NCBI GenBank assembly: GCA_034620365.1
Contig: JAQGEQ010000097.1
Span: forward strand, 248,001-312,000
DNA from: Pegea sp. RAD2-039
Taxonomy: Eukaryota; Chordata; Thaliacea; Salpida; Salpidae
DNA: 64,000 bases
Reading direction: 5' to 3'
The notes under the pieces were generated by a model. The model did no database searches, was not told the origin of the DNA, and saw only the letters and a program-made list of their open reading frames with translations. The position numbers and the translations under genes were made by a program. Below are positions 12,111 through 26,900 of the stretch, piece after piece (the stretch's first letter is position 1; each line of letters opens with the position of its first letter).

Positions 12111-13129
12111 AAAAAATGGTTTCAACTTAAACAAAACATCAATAATTTATTAAAAAATTATTAAACTAACTACAAAACGCGACATTTTTCAATATCTACC
12201 TATGACACTTAAACAACTAGTTATATATGCATCACTCTAATGCTAAATAAAAAGAAAACTCCTATATAAAAGATAATTTTTATTGGTCTATCTACAAACC
12301 AATTACTTCAACTCTATCTGATTCTTAAAGAAAATGTTTGCAAAAAATAATGTTTCCGAGATTTTAATGCAAACTTTACTAGAAATATTGTACTAAAGTG
12401 GTCGATTTTTATAAAAATATAGAATAATTAAAAATATTAAATTGATTAAATTAATTTAATTATAAAAACGGCAGTAAACCAAAATTATTTAGGATAAATG
12501 ATAAATTCGGCTTTTTTAGTAATATATACACATAATTTATGTACACAGTTTGCAGTATTTTAGTTTAAATTAATATTTTAAAATATTAATATTTTAGTTT
12601 GAAGTAATTGCTATAAGAAAAATTAATGTGTGTTTCCGTTTGACAAACAAATTTATTTTGTGATATTAGAAACTGGTACAAATTATAGCCACATATTTTC
12701 ATATTTTGTAGCATTTGCTGTAAGCTAGCAAGTTTGTAGCTATTATCCAGCCTATAAACTCTATGATAAGGTTCATCTGGAGACGAACAACCTATATTTG
12801 ACCAATATTAACTGATATTTACATATATACAAACCAAAGTTTACACAACCTATGATCATGAAGTTTTATTCAAGTAACTTTGAGGCGTTCTTAAACTATA
12901 GGTTACTAATGCCGTTGTTTTTTCATTGGTTCTGTAAAAGAGCTATGATAGTGAAGCAAGACAGACAATTTAGAGAAAAAAAATCTGCAACATATAAATC
13001 CGTGTAGGATGCTTCATCATCTCTGACAGCTAAGGAAAGTTTGAAATAAAACCTAAAACCCATTGGACTACAGGCCACTGGCTCAGTTCACCAAATATCA
13101 GACTTACGCTGTTCTTTATTATACTTAAA

Positions 13130-13185
13130 ACTATGAAAGCTGTAGAATTTGTCATCTGCAGCCATGCTTTAAATAGAATAAGTAA
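13130..13185 (+). mobile_element. Short LINE 3'-tail remnant
   Basis: The segment around TGTAGAATTTGTCATCTGCA closely matches the 3' end of the LINE copies near 19810, 40090 and 42330. Only the terminal part is recognisable; the sequence before it does not align clearly with the other copies. Confidence 0.5.
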
Positions 13186-14810
13186 ATTTTTATCTAAACT
13201 TCTTCAAATTTTAGTGAATACAGTTTTATAAAAACTATTTTTTAAAATATTATCCTTAACTTTACTTTGTGTATTCTATAAAATTTGATAAGTTAACAAC
13301 TTGGTAAAAAGTGCAGAAATAAAAAAATTAGGTATCCATAAAAAGCTTAGATAAATTTGTAATGTGGTATTTTAATTGCAATAATTTTAGAAATATTTAA
13401 ATCTTTCATTGCAAATAAAGTATACTTAGAAGCCACGGGAAATTGAAATTCTTAAATTTAGGTGACACAATTTTTTTTAATCAGATAAACTACTAAAAAT
13501 TCTTTTTGCTATAACAAACGTAAGTTGGTTTTGTAGCTTATTAATTAAGCATGGAATAGACAAATTGATGGTAACTATTTTGTAAAGTTTACGAACAATC
13601 TTTTTAAGGAAAATAGCAAATTGAAAATGTCACTATAACGACTATATTCAGAAAACAGGGAAATTAAAAAGATTTTTATGAGCTAAAGTTAAAAATTCTA
13701 AATATCTCTGTTCAAATATCAATATAACTTGAATCAAATTTTTACCGGATGTAACAAAAAGCTTTGGAATTTTATTACTGCATCAAAAATTAGGAAATTT
13801 AATTAGCTAATATTTTTTTCACGAAAATGGTTATTATGGTTTTAGAATATTATTAAGGTTACATTTTTGAACAGTTTATTTGTTTATAAAGTTACTACTA
13901 AAACCACAAATGAAAAATTGACTTTTTATCACTATTTGTGATAATTTAATGTAAGAAAAGAAGTAACTTTTATCAGTTAATGATATAAAAATATTGATTT
14001 TATTTATTAATAGATACTTTAACAAGTTGGTTGTAGTGAACAGGTCGTAAATTAGATTATTTTCATTCTATATATGCAGTTTTTAATTCAGAAGATTTAT
14101 GATAAAGTTAACTTAAATAATCGAATAAATATTTGTATAAGAAATTAAAATATGCCATTTTTAATTTCAAAATATTTAGTAAGTGACTATTGATGTAAAT
14201 AAATTATTAATTTGTAATAATAATTTATTATTAACTTTTTTAAATAATTTTTAAGGTCATAAATATCTTATAAAATGACAACAAATTTTTTGTATATATA
14301 TAATATATAGTTTGTACAAATTTTAGAATTTATTTATATTATTTCCTAAAACAAACTGATTAATTTTTCTTTAGATAATTTCATTATAAAGCTTGTTTAC
14401 TGAATAGTATTTTTATGTACTAAAAAAGATTTATTTATTTAAAAAAAAAAACTCTTCATTTTTATCAAAACTGTGTTTTATTTTTTGGTTATTTCAATAA
14501 ATCGATTCAAATTTTCTTAAATTATTAATTTAAATTATGTAAAGGTATTTTTGTTGTTATATTTACATATGATCTACAAAATACTGATTTATTATAGTTT
14601 TTTATTATTCAAAAATAATAGTATCTCCTTTTTTATTTGGTGAATTAATTTAAGTAATGAATAAATATATAATTATATATTCATTTATTATGCTAATTTA
14701 TTTAAATAAGTCTCAGTTCTTTAAATCTTTGAAACCTTTAATTTTAGTTTAAATAAAATTTATTTAAATAAATTACTTTTAAGGTTATGTAGAAATCTGT
14801 TTAATTAATA

Positions 14811-16113
14811 ATGGATAGTTTAATTTACACTTATGAAAAACAGTTTGGTCAATTAACTTCAGATGTAACAGTTAAATTAGGAGCCATTGAAGAATCTAGA
14901 GGAGGTGGGTTTATATGAGTCTCTCAACAAACTGATCTTTATATTTTCAGCTGAAAAGAAATCTTTGATAAGTGCAACTGAAAGACAGTTAGATGAAGCA
15001 CAAGAACTTGTTAGTTGAAAATGATTGTTAATTTCTTAAGTTGAAGATATTGAAAATAATCAATTTTTAGAATTGAAATTGAAACCTAATTTTGTTTATA
15101 GCTTGAACAGATGGATTTAGAGATTAGAGATTTACCAAATTCTGAAAGAGGCAAGCTTATGAGTCGAGTAAAGAGTTATCAGAATGAATTCAACAATTTA
15201 GAAACAAAGCTGGTGAGTAATTTTGTGATAAAAAATAATTTTATTGATTTTTCTCATATTTTTTTAGAATTTAAATATTATTATTAAATATTTAATATCT
15301 TTAAAATAGATAAATAATATCATCAATTTATTCATATTTTTTTATGTAATTTGATTTGTAAATATTGTTTTACAATTAATTGAATTATGGTGGTCAATCT
15401 GATTTATTTCAACATCAACTTTTCTTAGATAAAACTTCAAAATTGTTTTTTAAACTCATCAAAACTTGAAATCAGTTTTATCTACTTGTTGTGTTTATTG
15501 ATTTTTAGATGAGTCGATTTCTTTTTTTTCTTGAAAGTAAACAAACAAAACTTTTTAATTTAGAAAAAGTTGAAGTTAACATCCTTAACAAATCCTTCAA
15601 AACTTCGTGAAGATTTTCTGGCTTATGACGATACTGGACTAGATGATCAGGTTGGTTAAAACATCATCAATACAGATCTTCATCTTCTTCTGCTGCAGAA
15701 GACACGTCTCTTAGATAACAGTGAACGTCTTGAGAATAGCAGTCGGCGGTTAGATGTTGGTTACAGAGTAGCAACAGAAACTGAACAAATTGGACAAGAC
15801 ATCTTAGATAATCTCCATCGAGACAGAGAGACACTGACAAGATCAAGGCAAAGGGTTAGAGCATCTTCTCTGATATATATTCAATAAAACTGATTACTTT
15901 TGTAGTTAAGAGAAGGGAACGCGAATATTGGTAAAAGTTCACGAGTTTTGACAAGTATGGTGAATAGGTAAGTTTCTACTTGAAACTTGCTTCAATTAAT
16001 TGTTATTTTACAGAATTATGCAAAACCGGCTAGTGATGTTGCTTACAATGATGAGTGTTGTTGTTATGATTGTTGTATTTGTATATTTGAGTATCAAAAA
16101 ACATAACCGGTGA
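14811..16113 (+). CDS. VTI1A: Vesicle-transport v-SNARE VTI1A
   Basis: Complete gene of seven exons, 222 residues: 14811-14904, 14951-15009, 15102-15212, 15564-15650, 15699-15854, 15906-15967, 16014-16113; all junctions are GT-AG and in phase. VTI1A is a Qb-SNARE for fusion at the trans-Golgi network and endosomes. The N-terminal part (about 1-100) is the three-helix Habc domain with YEKQFGQLTSDV at the start. The SNARE helix runs about 120-190 and includes the family block SRRLDVGYRVATETEQIGQ and the ...ANIGKSSRVLTSMVNRI run. It ends in a single membrane anchor (about 195-216) followed by a short basic lumenal/cytosolic tail KKHNR. Length fits the family (human 217). Several A/T-rich introns include one of about 350 nt. 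It is convergent with the LINE/myosin X region. A poly(A) signal candidate is AATAAA at 16442. Confidence 0.97.
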
Positions 16114-16441
16114 CCTTTAGCTGTCTTCTAGTGTTCAAACATCAGGTTAACTCTCTTTAAGTTGATGTTTTTATTCAAAAATCTTTGAAAACATCTTGCT
16201 AAGTTTCATGAGAGTCAAATTACTCACTATTTAGTCAAATGAGGAAATAACCTTTGGTATCTAACTGTTACTTTTATCGAATATTATTTATTGACTTCCT
16301 ACCCAAATGATTTCTATTCTTTTGTTTGAAATATTAAAACTTTCTCCAACTTGTTTCATTACCAATTTAAATTATTTAGAAAACTTTTTATTTACAAATA
16401 ATCTTGTAGTCTTCTTTTTTTCAATTGAACTTTTTCGTTGT

Positions 16442-16447
16442 AATAAA
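16442..16447 (+). terminator. Probable poly(A) signal of VTI1A
   Basis: AATAAA in a run of AATAAATAAATAAA, about 330 nt downstream of the VTI1A stop codon. It is the first strong run of such signals after the gene. Confidence 0.4.
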
Positions 16448-18165
16448 TAAATAAATTATTTTATAAAATATTTCTTCATTTTATTTGAAAGAAACTTGTA
16501 GAAAAAAAATCAATTTTTAGTTCAGAAAAGTTTTTATTAAAAATTATTGAATTAAAAACTTAGAAAAAGTCTTTCATCAAATCTTATTAAATCCAAAAGT
16601 AAAAGATTTTCTCAAATTTCAAATTATTTGAATAAATTTTAAGTTTAAAAGATGAAAAAAGTTTTTAATTAATTCATAATCGAAGTTTTTTGAAATAAAA
16701 TTCATTAAAATGTGAAATTTTAGATTCAAAATTTCTATTTTTAAACAAATTGATTTATTTGTTCTTAAGGTGGGTGTTTCATTTCCTAATTATCTTATAG
16801 TTTAAAAACAATAGAATAAAACTCAATTACAAAACATCTTGAGTTAGTCTGTAGGTAAATATAAGACGATTATTTGGATGTATTTTTATCATATTGTTGA
16901 AGATTATCTCAAAGTAAACATAATCCTATTTTTTATTTTTATTTGTAGTCTAAATGTTAAATTTGGAAAAAATAAACATTTCAAAGAAGCAGGTTTTAGT
17001 TTATGGAAAGTTTATTACTTAATTATCAAATCCAAATAACATTTTTGTTAATAAATATTTACACCAAAACTTGTTGCCCCAACATATAAGTAAAAAGAAA
17101 AACTCACTAGCGCCACTTAGCGGTAAGTTGAAAATATTAAATGGTTCTTAAAGATATAAAAATAATTACAAATTCAGATTTACTATAAAAAGAATTTTAA
17201 TATTTTTACAACCGTAATTACAATAAAGTATTTTGAATATTTTTATTTACATCGTATAACAATTTATTTAGCCTTTCATAAATAGTAAGAAATAACATTT
17301 TAATGTGAATCAGATGGTTTCAAATTGATTAAAATTTACGATACAATATTCTACTTAAATATGATTTTGGATTAATTTAATTAAACCTTAGAATATTTCA
17401 CTAATTCAGTTTCATCATTTCTCTTGCTTTCGATATTAGTTGCTCTATTTAAATCAATTAAAATAGTTTAACCATTATTATTACTATGATTTATCTAAAT
17501 TTTAGAAATTGCTGTTTGTAACTGTTTTAAAATTAGTTAAGACACATTTTATATAAAATCTAGAAAAGTGTAAATCGATCACAAATTACAAAACATCTCA
17601 GTCAAGGTGTTAACGTTCCAATCAACATCGATGGCTACGTTTTGATTTGTTTATCTCAAAAATAACATCACTAGAAGCTGAGATCAGCAGCTGCATTAGT
17701 AAAGCATCTGGTACATTATCTGCTACGAAAAATTGCTTATCTTCTTGTCTATAGTCACTTCTAATATTTACTATTAATGGAGATTTATATACAATTAAAA
17801 TACTTTTCTTTAATGACTTGAAAAAGATGAATATTTCCAACTAATGTGAAAATATTACCCTCAAAGCAACAAAATTAAATCTTATAAATAGTTTTATTAT
17901 AAGTGAATTTGACATTTTCACTGCCTTTACAATATTAAATCTGGAAAACAACTTTTCCTCATTTTATTAAGAGATTTTTCTTCCATAAAAAGACTATAAA
18001 AACCCTTTATAGGACCTATAAAAAGGTCAACAACTATCTATCCTCCTTTAACTGGAAGTACATGATTAATAAAAAGCTACCCTTATAGTCATTATGTGGT
18101 AATTTCATACAAGTTCTGAATATTAATTTTAAATATTTGTCCCGCTAAAATCTCTCTCCTCTAAA
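16448..18165. other. AT-rich intergenic region
   Basis: No supported gene. A 72-codon minus-strand frame at 17622-17840 has no family resemblance or splice partners and was not accepted. The right end grades into the decayed LINE. Confidence 0.45.
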
Positions 18166-18169
18166 TCTT

Positions 18170-19860
18170 ATTAAATTCCGACTTTCACTAAATGCTTGTT
18201 AAATGAAAAGCATCTCTCATACAACAAATTTGAATTGGAAAACTCATACAAAGCAAACTACAAGCTTAAATGTGAGGAATATGAACTAAAAGTTAATGAG
18301 TGATACGAATATATGGAAGGTAAAAGTTATGAGAGTGGTTCGTTACATAAATTTATTAAATCAAATTTATACCCCTTATTGATGAAAATAAAAATGTTTG
18401 CTTCAGTAACTTTAAAAAGGCTAAAATTTTTTACCCAAAGCTTTCAGGAGGTTTTCAGAAAAGACTACATCTATAAAAACATTATTCCTAAATAGAAGAA
18501 ATTTAATGTTATAGATGATTTTGTTATCACTGGTTTTGACATTTTCACTACCCTGTATCATTATTCCAGCTCATAAGAAAGGAGACATAAAAGCCACTAA
18601 ATTTTCGACCAATTTCTCTTATTAGTAGCTTCTGCCGAGTCTTTGAGTTGATCATTTGACAGAAAATTCTTCTAAACAATAATTTGCTGTCTAAATATCA
18701 ACTTGGATTCCTTCTTCAAAGATCCACAAGTGGTCAGCTGTTGTCTTGTTTTCACTAGTGGCTATATTCCTCAGCAAACAATATCATCTATACAGATATT
18801 TGCAAAGTCTTTGACTCAGTTTCACATCCAATATTAATAAAAACTGTCAGAAAATTAACCCAGCTTTAGATTGAGTAATTTCATAATGATAGGCAACAAC
18901 AAATCATGATTCAAGTTTTCTTGAAGTTTTCAGTGGTGTTCCCATTATTGGCCCTTTTCTTTTCAATATTTATACCAATGATACTACAGACAGTTCTACA
19001 TTACTAATTGGTTCTGGAAAAGTAATGTTTTTTGCCAAACTTTTAAATCTAAATCAAATTAATCTTCTTTGGAATCTACTAACTTACGGCTGCAATCCAG
19101 ATAACTCAAGCTCGCTACCGACAAACTTTTACAACCATCAATAAATACTCCATCCTTAGACTAATATTATTATTATTACTTCTTTGGAATCTACTACTTT
19201 CAATCCAGACAACTCAACAAAGTTTGCTGAAACTTTTCAATACCTTTTCTTTGGTCTTGTTAAACTATTTAAAACTATTGTTTTAAACTTATATTGGTTT
19301 TATATTTAAACTTTTATTGGTTTTTTAACTTTATTGATTTTGAGTACAGCGGAAAACTGCCTACAACTTTCAACTCGAAGTTTCCTGGATTTTAATGGAT
19401 TGTGTCTTTTGCGTGATAACTGCTACATTACGGAGAGACAGTTTTTTTAATAGGATAATAAAGTTAATAAGGTGATATACAGTTTTTATTTTATGGTCTA
19501 CTTCCCTTGTTTGTAGGTTGCTTGCTACTTTGCACATGACTTGATCACTATTCAATTTAAAAGATGAAGTCAGTCATCCAATCATATTATATTGTATCTA
19601 AAAATCTATCGCCTCTTCAAATTTTCCTAAAAATATGATTAAAATAATTTTTTATATAAAAACTGACAGCTTCTTCACTTATTTGGTTCACAATTTATAT
19701 TTACTGATACCTCTGCAGTGTTTCTACTCTTTTTCAATTAAATTATTCTAAATTGTGATGCTTAAGACCTTTTCAATTATCTTTCTGTTCATATTGTTTT
19801 TGTTTGTTGTAAGAAATGTAGAATTTGTCAATCGCAGCCATGTGTTGAAATAAATATGTT
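18170..19860 (+). mobile_element. Degenerate non-LTR retrotransposon (LINE, CR1/L2/jockey-like)
   Basis: The plus strand holds scattered, frame-broken pieces of a LINE ORF2. A linker region near 18320-18480 reads GSLHKFIKSNL and then MFASVTL..F.QSFQEVF. The reverse-transcriptase core follows from about 18575: KKGDIKAT.FRPISLIS, then YQLGF, then IIYTDICKVFDSVSHPILIK (the usual D..KAFD..H block) near 18790-18840, and GVP..GPFLFNIYTND near 18935-18975 (the QGS..GPLLF block). Many stops and shifts interrupt it, so it is dead. The 3' end at about 19690-19860 closely matches the tail at 42203-42375. It is inserted between two host genes and is not in an exon. The exact clade is uncertain without a phylogeny. 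Confidence 0.8.
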
Positions 19861-20931
19861 TTTGAGAAAGATTAAACTTAGAATTACGCAAATAAACAAA
19901 TTAAAAAGGTTTCAATAAAACCAAACGGGAAACAAAATCTGATTAAAGATGTAAAAATTAGAAAACAAATTTTGGAAACTTAAAGAAATTCTTTTGAAAT
20001 TTAAAAACTTATTTCTAAAAAAATATTTTAATTATCAAGTTACGAAGAAATTTTTTTTATCAATTAATATCTCAGATATTTAAAAGAAAAAAAATCAATT
20101 AGATAAACTTTTAACAACAACTTATATTTAAATTATTTAAAAAATTCATTTTGATATTACATTTTATCATTAGATTGATAATCTGTTTCAGGAATAAACA
20201 ATACTTAGCGAAATATTAAAGATGGTGACAGGAAAGATACTATTAAGAGATTGAATCCATTTTTAAAATATATCTAATTATTAAAAGTTTTGAAAAACCG
20301 AATTAAATGAAGTTAATTTAAAAAATATAAAGTTATAATTTGGTTTATTTTGTTTTGAAGTAAACAAAAAGAAAGAATAATTTTATTGATTAAAGCGAAA
20401 TAAGGATTACTAACAGATAAATTTGCCGAATAATGAAAAGAATTTACTGAAACATTTGGATTTACTGAAAGAATCTTATTTATTTGTCATCAAAAGATCA
20501 CTTTAAACTTGTAAATAATTACGTAAGGCAATGTTTATATAAAAGTATAAAAAAAAGTTACATATTTGTAATAAAAATTTAATGATAGTCGAAATGAATA
20601 TCAAAAATTACGCAGAGTTAACTTCTGATTCCATTTTTCTTATCATCATTTGGTTCAGTAAACCACAAATTGCACATAAAAACAGATTGCAGAATTCTAT
20701 GGTAGTTAGATGAAAAGTGATTCTTTTCTAAGATAGACGTGTTGAAAGTGATAATGAGGACTTATCTTGGATATGGTCTACTGTTTAAAAGGTTTGAAGT
20801 CAGGAAATAGAATTTAAAAAGGTTTCTGTTCAGAAAAAATCAGAATAATTGTTGAGATACAGTTTGAATCATAAGAAAAATAAAAGTCCCTCTTCAGTTA
20901 TAGATCAACTTTTAAAATAAGAAATAAAGTT
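19861..20931. other. AT-rich spacer downstream of the LINE and myosin X
   Basis: This spans the 3' flank of myosin X (minus strand, stop at 20932-20934). No gene was found. It must include the myosin X 3' UTR; I did not identify a single convincing poly(A) signal. Confidence 0.4.
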
Positions 20932-23900
20932 CTATAAATGGTTACGACGGTACAAGGCTTGAACGTAAGATCTCATCAACTTGACGATTTCGTTAACCTC
21001 CTCCGTCAAGAAAGAGATCTCTCCTCTCTGCTCGATCTGAAGTTTGAAAATATTTGAAGCTCCAGCTCCAAAAGATAAAATCCTGAAAGAATTTTATACA
21101 TCAGCAAGACTTCATGAAAGCAAAGTAAAAAGCTAAAAAATTTCGTTGTTATTTGATAAGAACATTAAAAAAAGTTCACTTTTTATAACTGTAGTTTTCA
21201 AGGACTGTTGGGTGTCCTCTTTTATAGACAGAAACTCCAGAAGCAGCAACAGACAATGTAAGAATCGAATTACCAAACTGTGATTCATTATTTTCTACTT
21301 TAAATAAATATGATCCGTAACCAGGCCAACAACGCGCGAGTCTCACGTACTCCGACTGAAATCTCATTTTTAAAAATCGGAGAAGTTAGAATATGAAGAA
21401 ATACAAACCACAGCTTCTATGGGATTGAGTCCTGAGCATTTTCTCCATCGTTCGCTGATGTTAGAGTAAATGTCTTGCATCTCTTCTTTGAATAACATCA
21501 TCTTTGCTTCCTCTGATTGCGTATCTTTCATTTTCTTAGTTCCTCTTCGGCGGAAAGTGTTGAAAATACTCGACTGAAAATTTGTTTTTTTGAGCTTGGA
21601 AACACTTTTTCGTGTAATTGTGCTTACAGATCGTTTTTTTGAAATAGTCGCGCTGCCTTCAGCGATTGCTGGCAACGAAACTGCCGAAGCGCTCGAAGTC
21701 AGCTTTGTTCTTCCATTTCCAACTGTCTGTAGCTTCTTGTTCAGATCGTAAGCACTAATCACTCTTCCAACTGGATAATATTTATGAAGATCTTTCCTAT
21801 TTCAAAGATGAAATATTTTCTCGAAGATCGAATGAGATGATGAAGATCTTACTCAAACTCTTGGAGTTGGTAGTCTCCAACAGCAAACTGTAGACGAAGC
21901 GCTGCCAGCTCACGAAGAACATCATCAGATGAAGGATAGAGTCCTTGAATCACTTGCTCATGAACCTAAGAAGATGTTAGAATGAAGATGAAGACACAAA
22001 ACTGATCTTTACATCTTCAAAGATAAAGTGATATTCAATGGAGTCTTCTGTTAAATTTTCAGGTTCAAACACGCATCGTAACTTGAAGTACAAACACCAT
22101 TCATCAGGAGTAGCTTCATTATTTAGCGCCGCATTTTTTCTAATTGATTGATTTAATCTGTTACAGAAAAATCAGTTAAAAAAATTCGGCAACTTCAGCA
22201 AAACTTACTTTTCAAATTTGGCTAAAACGTCAGCGATATAAACGTCAGGTTGAATCGCTCTTTCAATTCCCCCACAGTGTTCAAAAAGCGCGAATGTATT
22301 CAGGTTCTGCTGACGTTGCATTCCTCTAACTAACTTCTCAACAACCTGAACACCCATCATGAAACTTGATAAAGTACATCACAACTTTGATTACCTGTCC
22401 CGCAGTGGCACTGGGCCGCACTGAGATTTCACAAGTTGCTCCACCATAACAATTCACAGTTGTAATAAGATCTCGTAATTCCAAAACAGCTACAATCTCT
22501 TTTATTGACGGGACATAGTCTCGTCTCCTTGACGACTGATGTTGTAACGCATCAATCGCGAATTCAGCGAAGATAGCGGCATCTGATTCTGGGTATTTTC
22601 CTTGAACCCTATATATATGAATAAAGTTAAAATTTTTTGCCGCTTATGTAAATTGAAGCTACCTTTCAAGATGAAATTTTAAATAGGAAAGAATAGGTCT
22701 TGACGGGTAATATGCGCAACACATACAAGCTATTATATGCCAATAATGTGGACAACTTGTGACATGTTGTTGGTCACATAATTGTTCCTCAGTCGACATG
22801 CTTACATGATAAATTGCAGTTTGTTTAATAAGCTGCAAATAAACCTCATCCTGAAAAGCTTTCGACCAATGACAAGTTGACAACAGTTCCTGAAATTTAA
22901 CATTTTGTCTTTAAATAGATTGAAAAAAGTAGATGACGAAAAATATATTTTTAAAATCAAATACTTGAAGAGCATTTGCTTCTTGATGTACATCTGAGAA
23001 TGTTTCTTTTTCCATAGATAGAAGCACTCCGAAGACTCTTACTGCTTCGTCTCTTAGCGTGTAATGACCATCGTGTGTTGGAACCTAAAACCAAAAAGTT
23101 TAAAAGACATTTTGTTGATGTATTACCTCACCTGCTCATAAGGTAGAGGAAGTAACGGAGATCTAAGTGGTTCTGAAGTCTGTCTCATGATTGGGTTACG
23201 TTTATACAACAGATCAATTTCCTTATCATTCTTCATACACTAAAAAAATTACACTTTTGTTGCTGTTGTCGACTTGACTAGTATTTACTTTTACACGGCC
23301 AAGACACTGTTTGGTTTTGGTCATGATTTGTGGCAATCCATCAATTACAGTTTGTATTTCACTACTCCATACGTTGGCGTCTTCTTCTTTATCAGTACTA
23401 ATGTGAAGCACATGTTTTCTTCCATAGACACTTACTTCCCATTTACCTTTAGCTTTCTGTGAAAGTATTTTTCAAATCATCAACAATTTGATTTTTAAAC
23501 AATTGAAAAACTCACATAAATACTTTCATCTGGCACACCGACAATACACAAACTATTTAACCCAAAACTTCCTAATTTTTGTGAACTTGGGTCAGCTGAT
23601 TTATAATACTCAATTACATTTGGTTTCAAAACAAACCAGCGAGGTTGATGGACTGGTTTCTGGCGGTTGTAGGTGGTTTTATACAACCAGCCTTGTGTGA
23701 TTGCATATTCATGACCCTAAAATTTCAAATCAATTACAATAGAAGCTGATGAGGAGTTCTTACAGATCCTTGTATCCCGATAGTCGGTGCGTTTCGACTG
23801 TCGTTCAGAAGAGTTATCCAATGGTGCATTTCATCAGCCATGCCACAAGAAAATGTGTAGACTCTTTGAGATGTAGTAATGGAAAAAACATTCAATTTTC

Positions 23901-26900
23901 CTAGAATAGATTCAATTTGCATAAAACATTTGGCTTGTTTAATCTATCATGTTATTTGCTGCTAACTCTTTTTTACTACGAAATGTTTAAAAGAAAATTG
24001 TTGGACTTTTGACAACTTTTTTTAATGACAATTTGAACGTTTTTATTATGCTGATAAATCAGCAAAAATAGTCGCAGAAAATAATCTAAATAATAATTCA
24101 AGTTAAATCAGATGTCTTCGAAATTATCTGCAGTAAATCAGATAAAAACTGACCTGATACAGGGCTAGCAGACACGTGTTTTATACTGCTGCTTTCGATA
24201 GTAGAGAGAGCATTTTTAGGATTTGCAAAATCGCTGTCCATTGCTTCCAGTTCATGATCACTACTAGATAGTATCTTCATCAAAAAACTAGAAGAAAACA
24301 GATATCTGAAGGTTGTTTTGAAACTGATAAGATGATAGCTTCATACCTATACCAGTCATTCGTATCTTCTGTGTTTTCGGCGGCAACTTGTAAAATTTTG
24401 TTGTTTGTTAGAATTATGTCAATTCCATTTTCTTTTTCAGTTACATCTGAAACATCTATGACTTGTTTGATGTTATATGTTCCTTTGCATTTGGCGTTTT
24501 CTTCATCGTTGTCATAGTAACTGAGCTCATTGCTTTTTAGTGTGAACCATCTATAAAATTTCGATAATATCAGAAACATTTTCTACTTTTTTATGAATCA
24601 AATTTACTTAAATTTTCTATTTTTGTAGTAAGTTGAAAGTTAAGATAAAAATATTTCGTTCAGTTTACTAATCAAACTTTGAAAATTCTTTTAAACTTAA
24701 TAAAAGTTTAGATAAAGTCTTTAAAATGTCATAAATTTGATAAAAAAAGTTTCATGTCATAAATAAGTTCAAATTATTTAAAATTCAACGAACTTTTAGT
24801 GTAACCAGCACTTAGTCTAAAGTTTCAAGTAGTTAATTTATTAAAAAATCCATTTTTAGCTGAGTACTTTGTAATAAATCATAAATATTTTCAAAATTCT
24901 GACAGAAAATAAGATGAAAAAAAAACTTTCAAATTATTTGCTGTGTTTTTCTAAAATTCAATACTTTTTTAGTCTTATGTCAAAACCTTGTAAAAAGCAA
25001 GTACTTAGTTCTAATTCAAACTTCTTCAACTGTTTTAAATCTTTAAACTTTTCATTTTGAATTGTTTTAAAACTTAACAACTTTCAGGATTTAAATAGAA
25101 GCTAAGAGATGGTAAAAACCCCGAAATTTTTCGATTGGTTTTTTGGATGAATTATTATCGAGCTATTGGTGGTTATTTGAAAACTTACTTTTTCTGCCAT
25201 GTTTTTCGAGGTAGGGTCCCTCTAATGGTCCCCATCTTACTACCATCTTTTGAATCGGCTTTCTTGTACAACCAACCACATTTCAGACTATCCTGTTTGC
25301 TTCTGAAGATCATGAAGAGATTGTTACTGATAGCACACCACCTCTTTTTCCATTGGTTCATTACACCACCCTAAAAACCAATCAAAAAATTTATTTTGAA
25401 AAATTTGTTGAAAAAAAAAGCTAAAAATTAAATTTTTAAAAATTGATGACTTTGAAAAAAAATTGAAATTCTCGAACCTTGACTTCCACATAAGAATGGA
25501 AATAAATATCAGGACTCCATCTTTCCACCTGATCACTACCAGTAACCTCACTTTCATCATCACTATCATCATCAAAAGTTGAGTCAGTGAAATAGGATTC
25601 TAAAAATATAAAAAAAACTTTCAAACTCGGAAATAAAACTTTAAAAAAGATTATTTATTTGAAAATTAATTCAATAAACAGAAGCGGAAGTCTTTGTTTG
25701 TTTAAAAGAGCAAAGATTAGATCTCTGATATTTGATCCTCATATTTTTGTCTTCAAAGACTCAAAAGATGTTAAAAATTTCACCTTCATCGTATTCTGCT
25801 AACTGGTCGTCAGTAATGAAGCCGTTTTGTGAATCGAAGTCATTAGTCGCGACCTAATTATCAAATTGAAGTTAGTTAGCGATCTGTTGTAAGTGTTTAT
25901 GAAGTTGATGTTAGATTGACAATGATTTGAAACATGCGTTTGTCTTCAACAGAATTTTCACTGTTGTCTACCTCAACATTCGAGACTTGATCTTGAGATA
26001 TCGTCGCGATGCCGGATGTAGAGTTATCGGATGTAGCAACTGGAGGATTATTCATCATACTCTCTATTTCTTTTTCAAAATCTTCAAATCCTAAGTCCTG
26101 AGATAATGCATTTTTCAGAATCATCTCCAAAAGACTCACATCCCATATTCAGAGATTTAAATTAAATTTGAAATGACTTTCGAGTGACGTCACATCGAAA
26201 TGATGACGTAGTGATGAAGATCTTTGAGATGATCTTACCTTTAAGGAGTCCGGAAGATCTTCTTGGCTCTTCTCTACCTCCAGAGCATCTTTGACAGTTT
26301 CTTTAACAGCTTGTTGCTATTAAAAGATCAGAATAAGAAGATGAAGATGAAGATTTGATGATTACTTGGAGCTGTGTAGCTGCCTCCGCTCGAACTTCAG
26401 TCTGTCGATGCATCTCTTCGATTTCTCGCTCTAATTGAAGAATCTTTTCAAGTTCATCTCTCTCCTGCTCCAACAGTTGACTCTTGATACTCTGACGAGA
26501 TTTAGCAGAAGAGTAAGTACTATCTGTTTCCGCTTGATTGATCACAGCATCCAAATCATCAAGAACAGACTGCTGTAAAGATCATTTAATCATCTCAAGA
26601 GTGATCCTCATCACTTAAGATCACCTCTCGGATCTCCATGGAGCTTCTCTGGATGTCTTCTACATCATTATTCAAGTATCCTTCTATTGGGACATCTGTT
26701 GGTGAAGGAGGTGTGATCTCTGTCAATGGGATCTTATCTTCAGTGATCTCGAGTGAAGGAAGAGGAAGTTGGCTGAGTTCATCAACATCCGGAGGAGGAG
26801 GAAGACCAAGATCTTCCTGAAAATTAACATTTTTTTCACTTTAGATCAACATTTTCATCTCAGCTCACTTCTTGATTTTGTTTTTCTTCTTCTTTCTTTA

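Larger units (their letters stand above)
11117..14810. other. AT-rich intergenic region between SPT6 and VTI1A
   Basis: No exon could be supported. It contains the upstream region shared by the divergently transcribed SPT6 (-) and VTI1A (+), a diverged tandem duplication (11765-12110), and at about 13130-13185 a short match to the 3' tail of the LINE family found at 19700-19860. The segment 12700-13130 is somewhat less AT-rich and may be older element debris, but I could not identify it. Confidence 0.5.

Noticed and set aside
14655..14690. Near-perfect short AT palindrome
   Set aside because: Expected by chance in DNA this AT-rich and without any associated feature.
17622..17840. 72-codon minus-strand frame
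   Set aside because: No recognised motif, no splice partners and no conserved pattern; such frames occur by chance.
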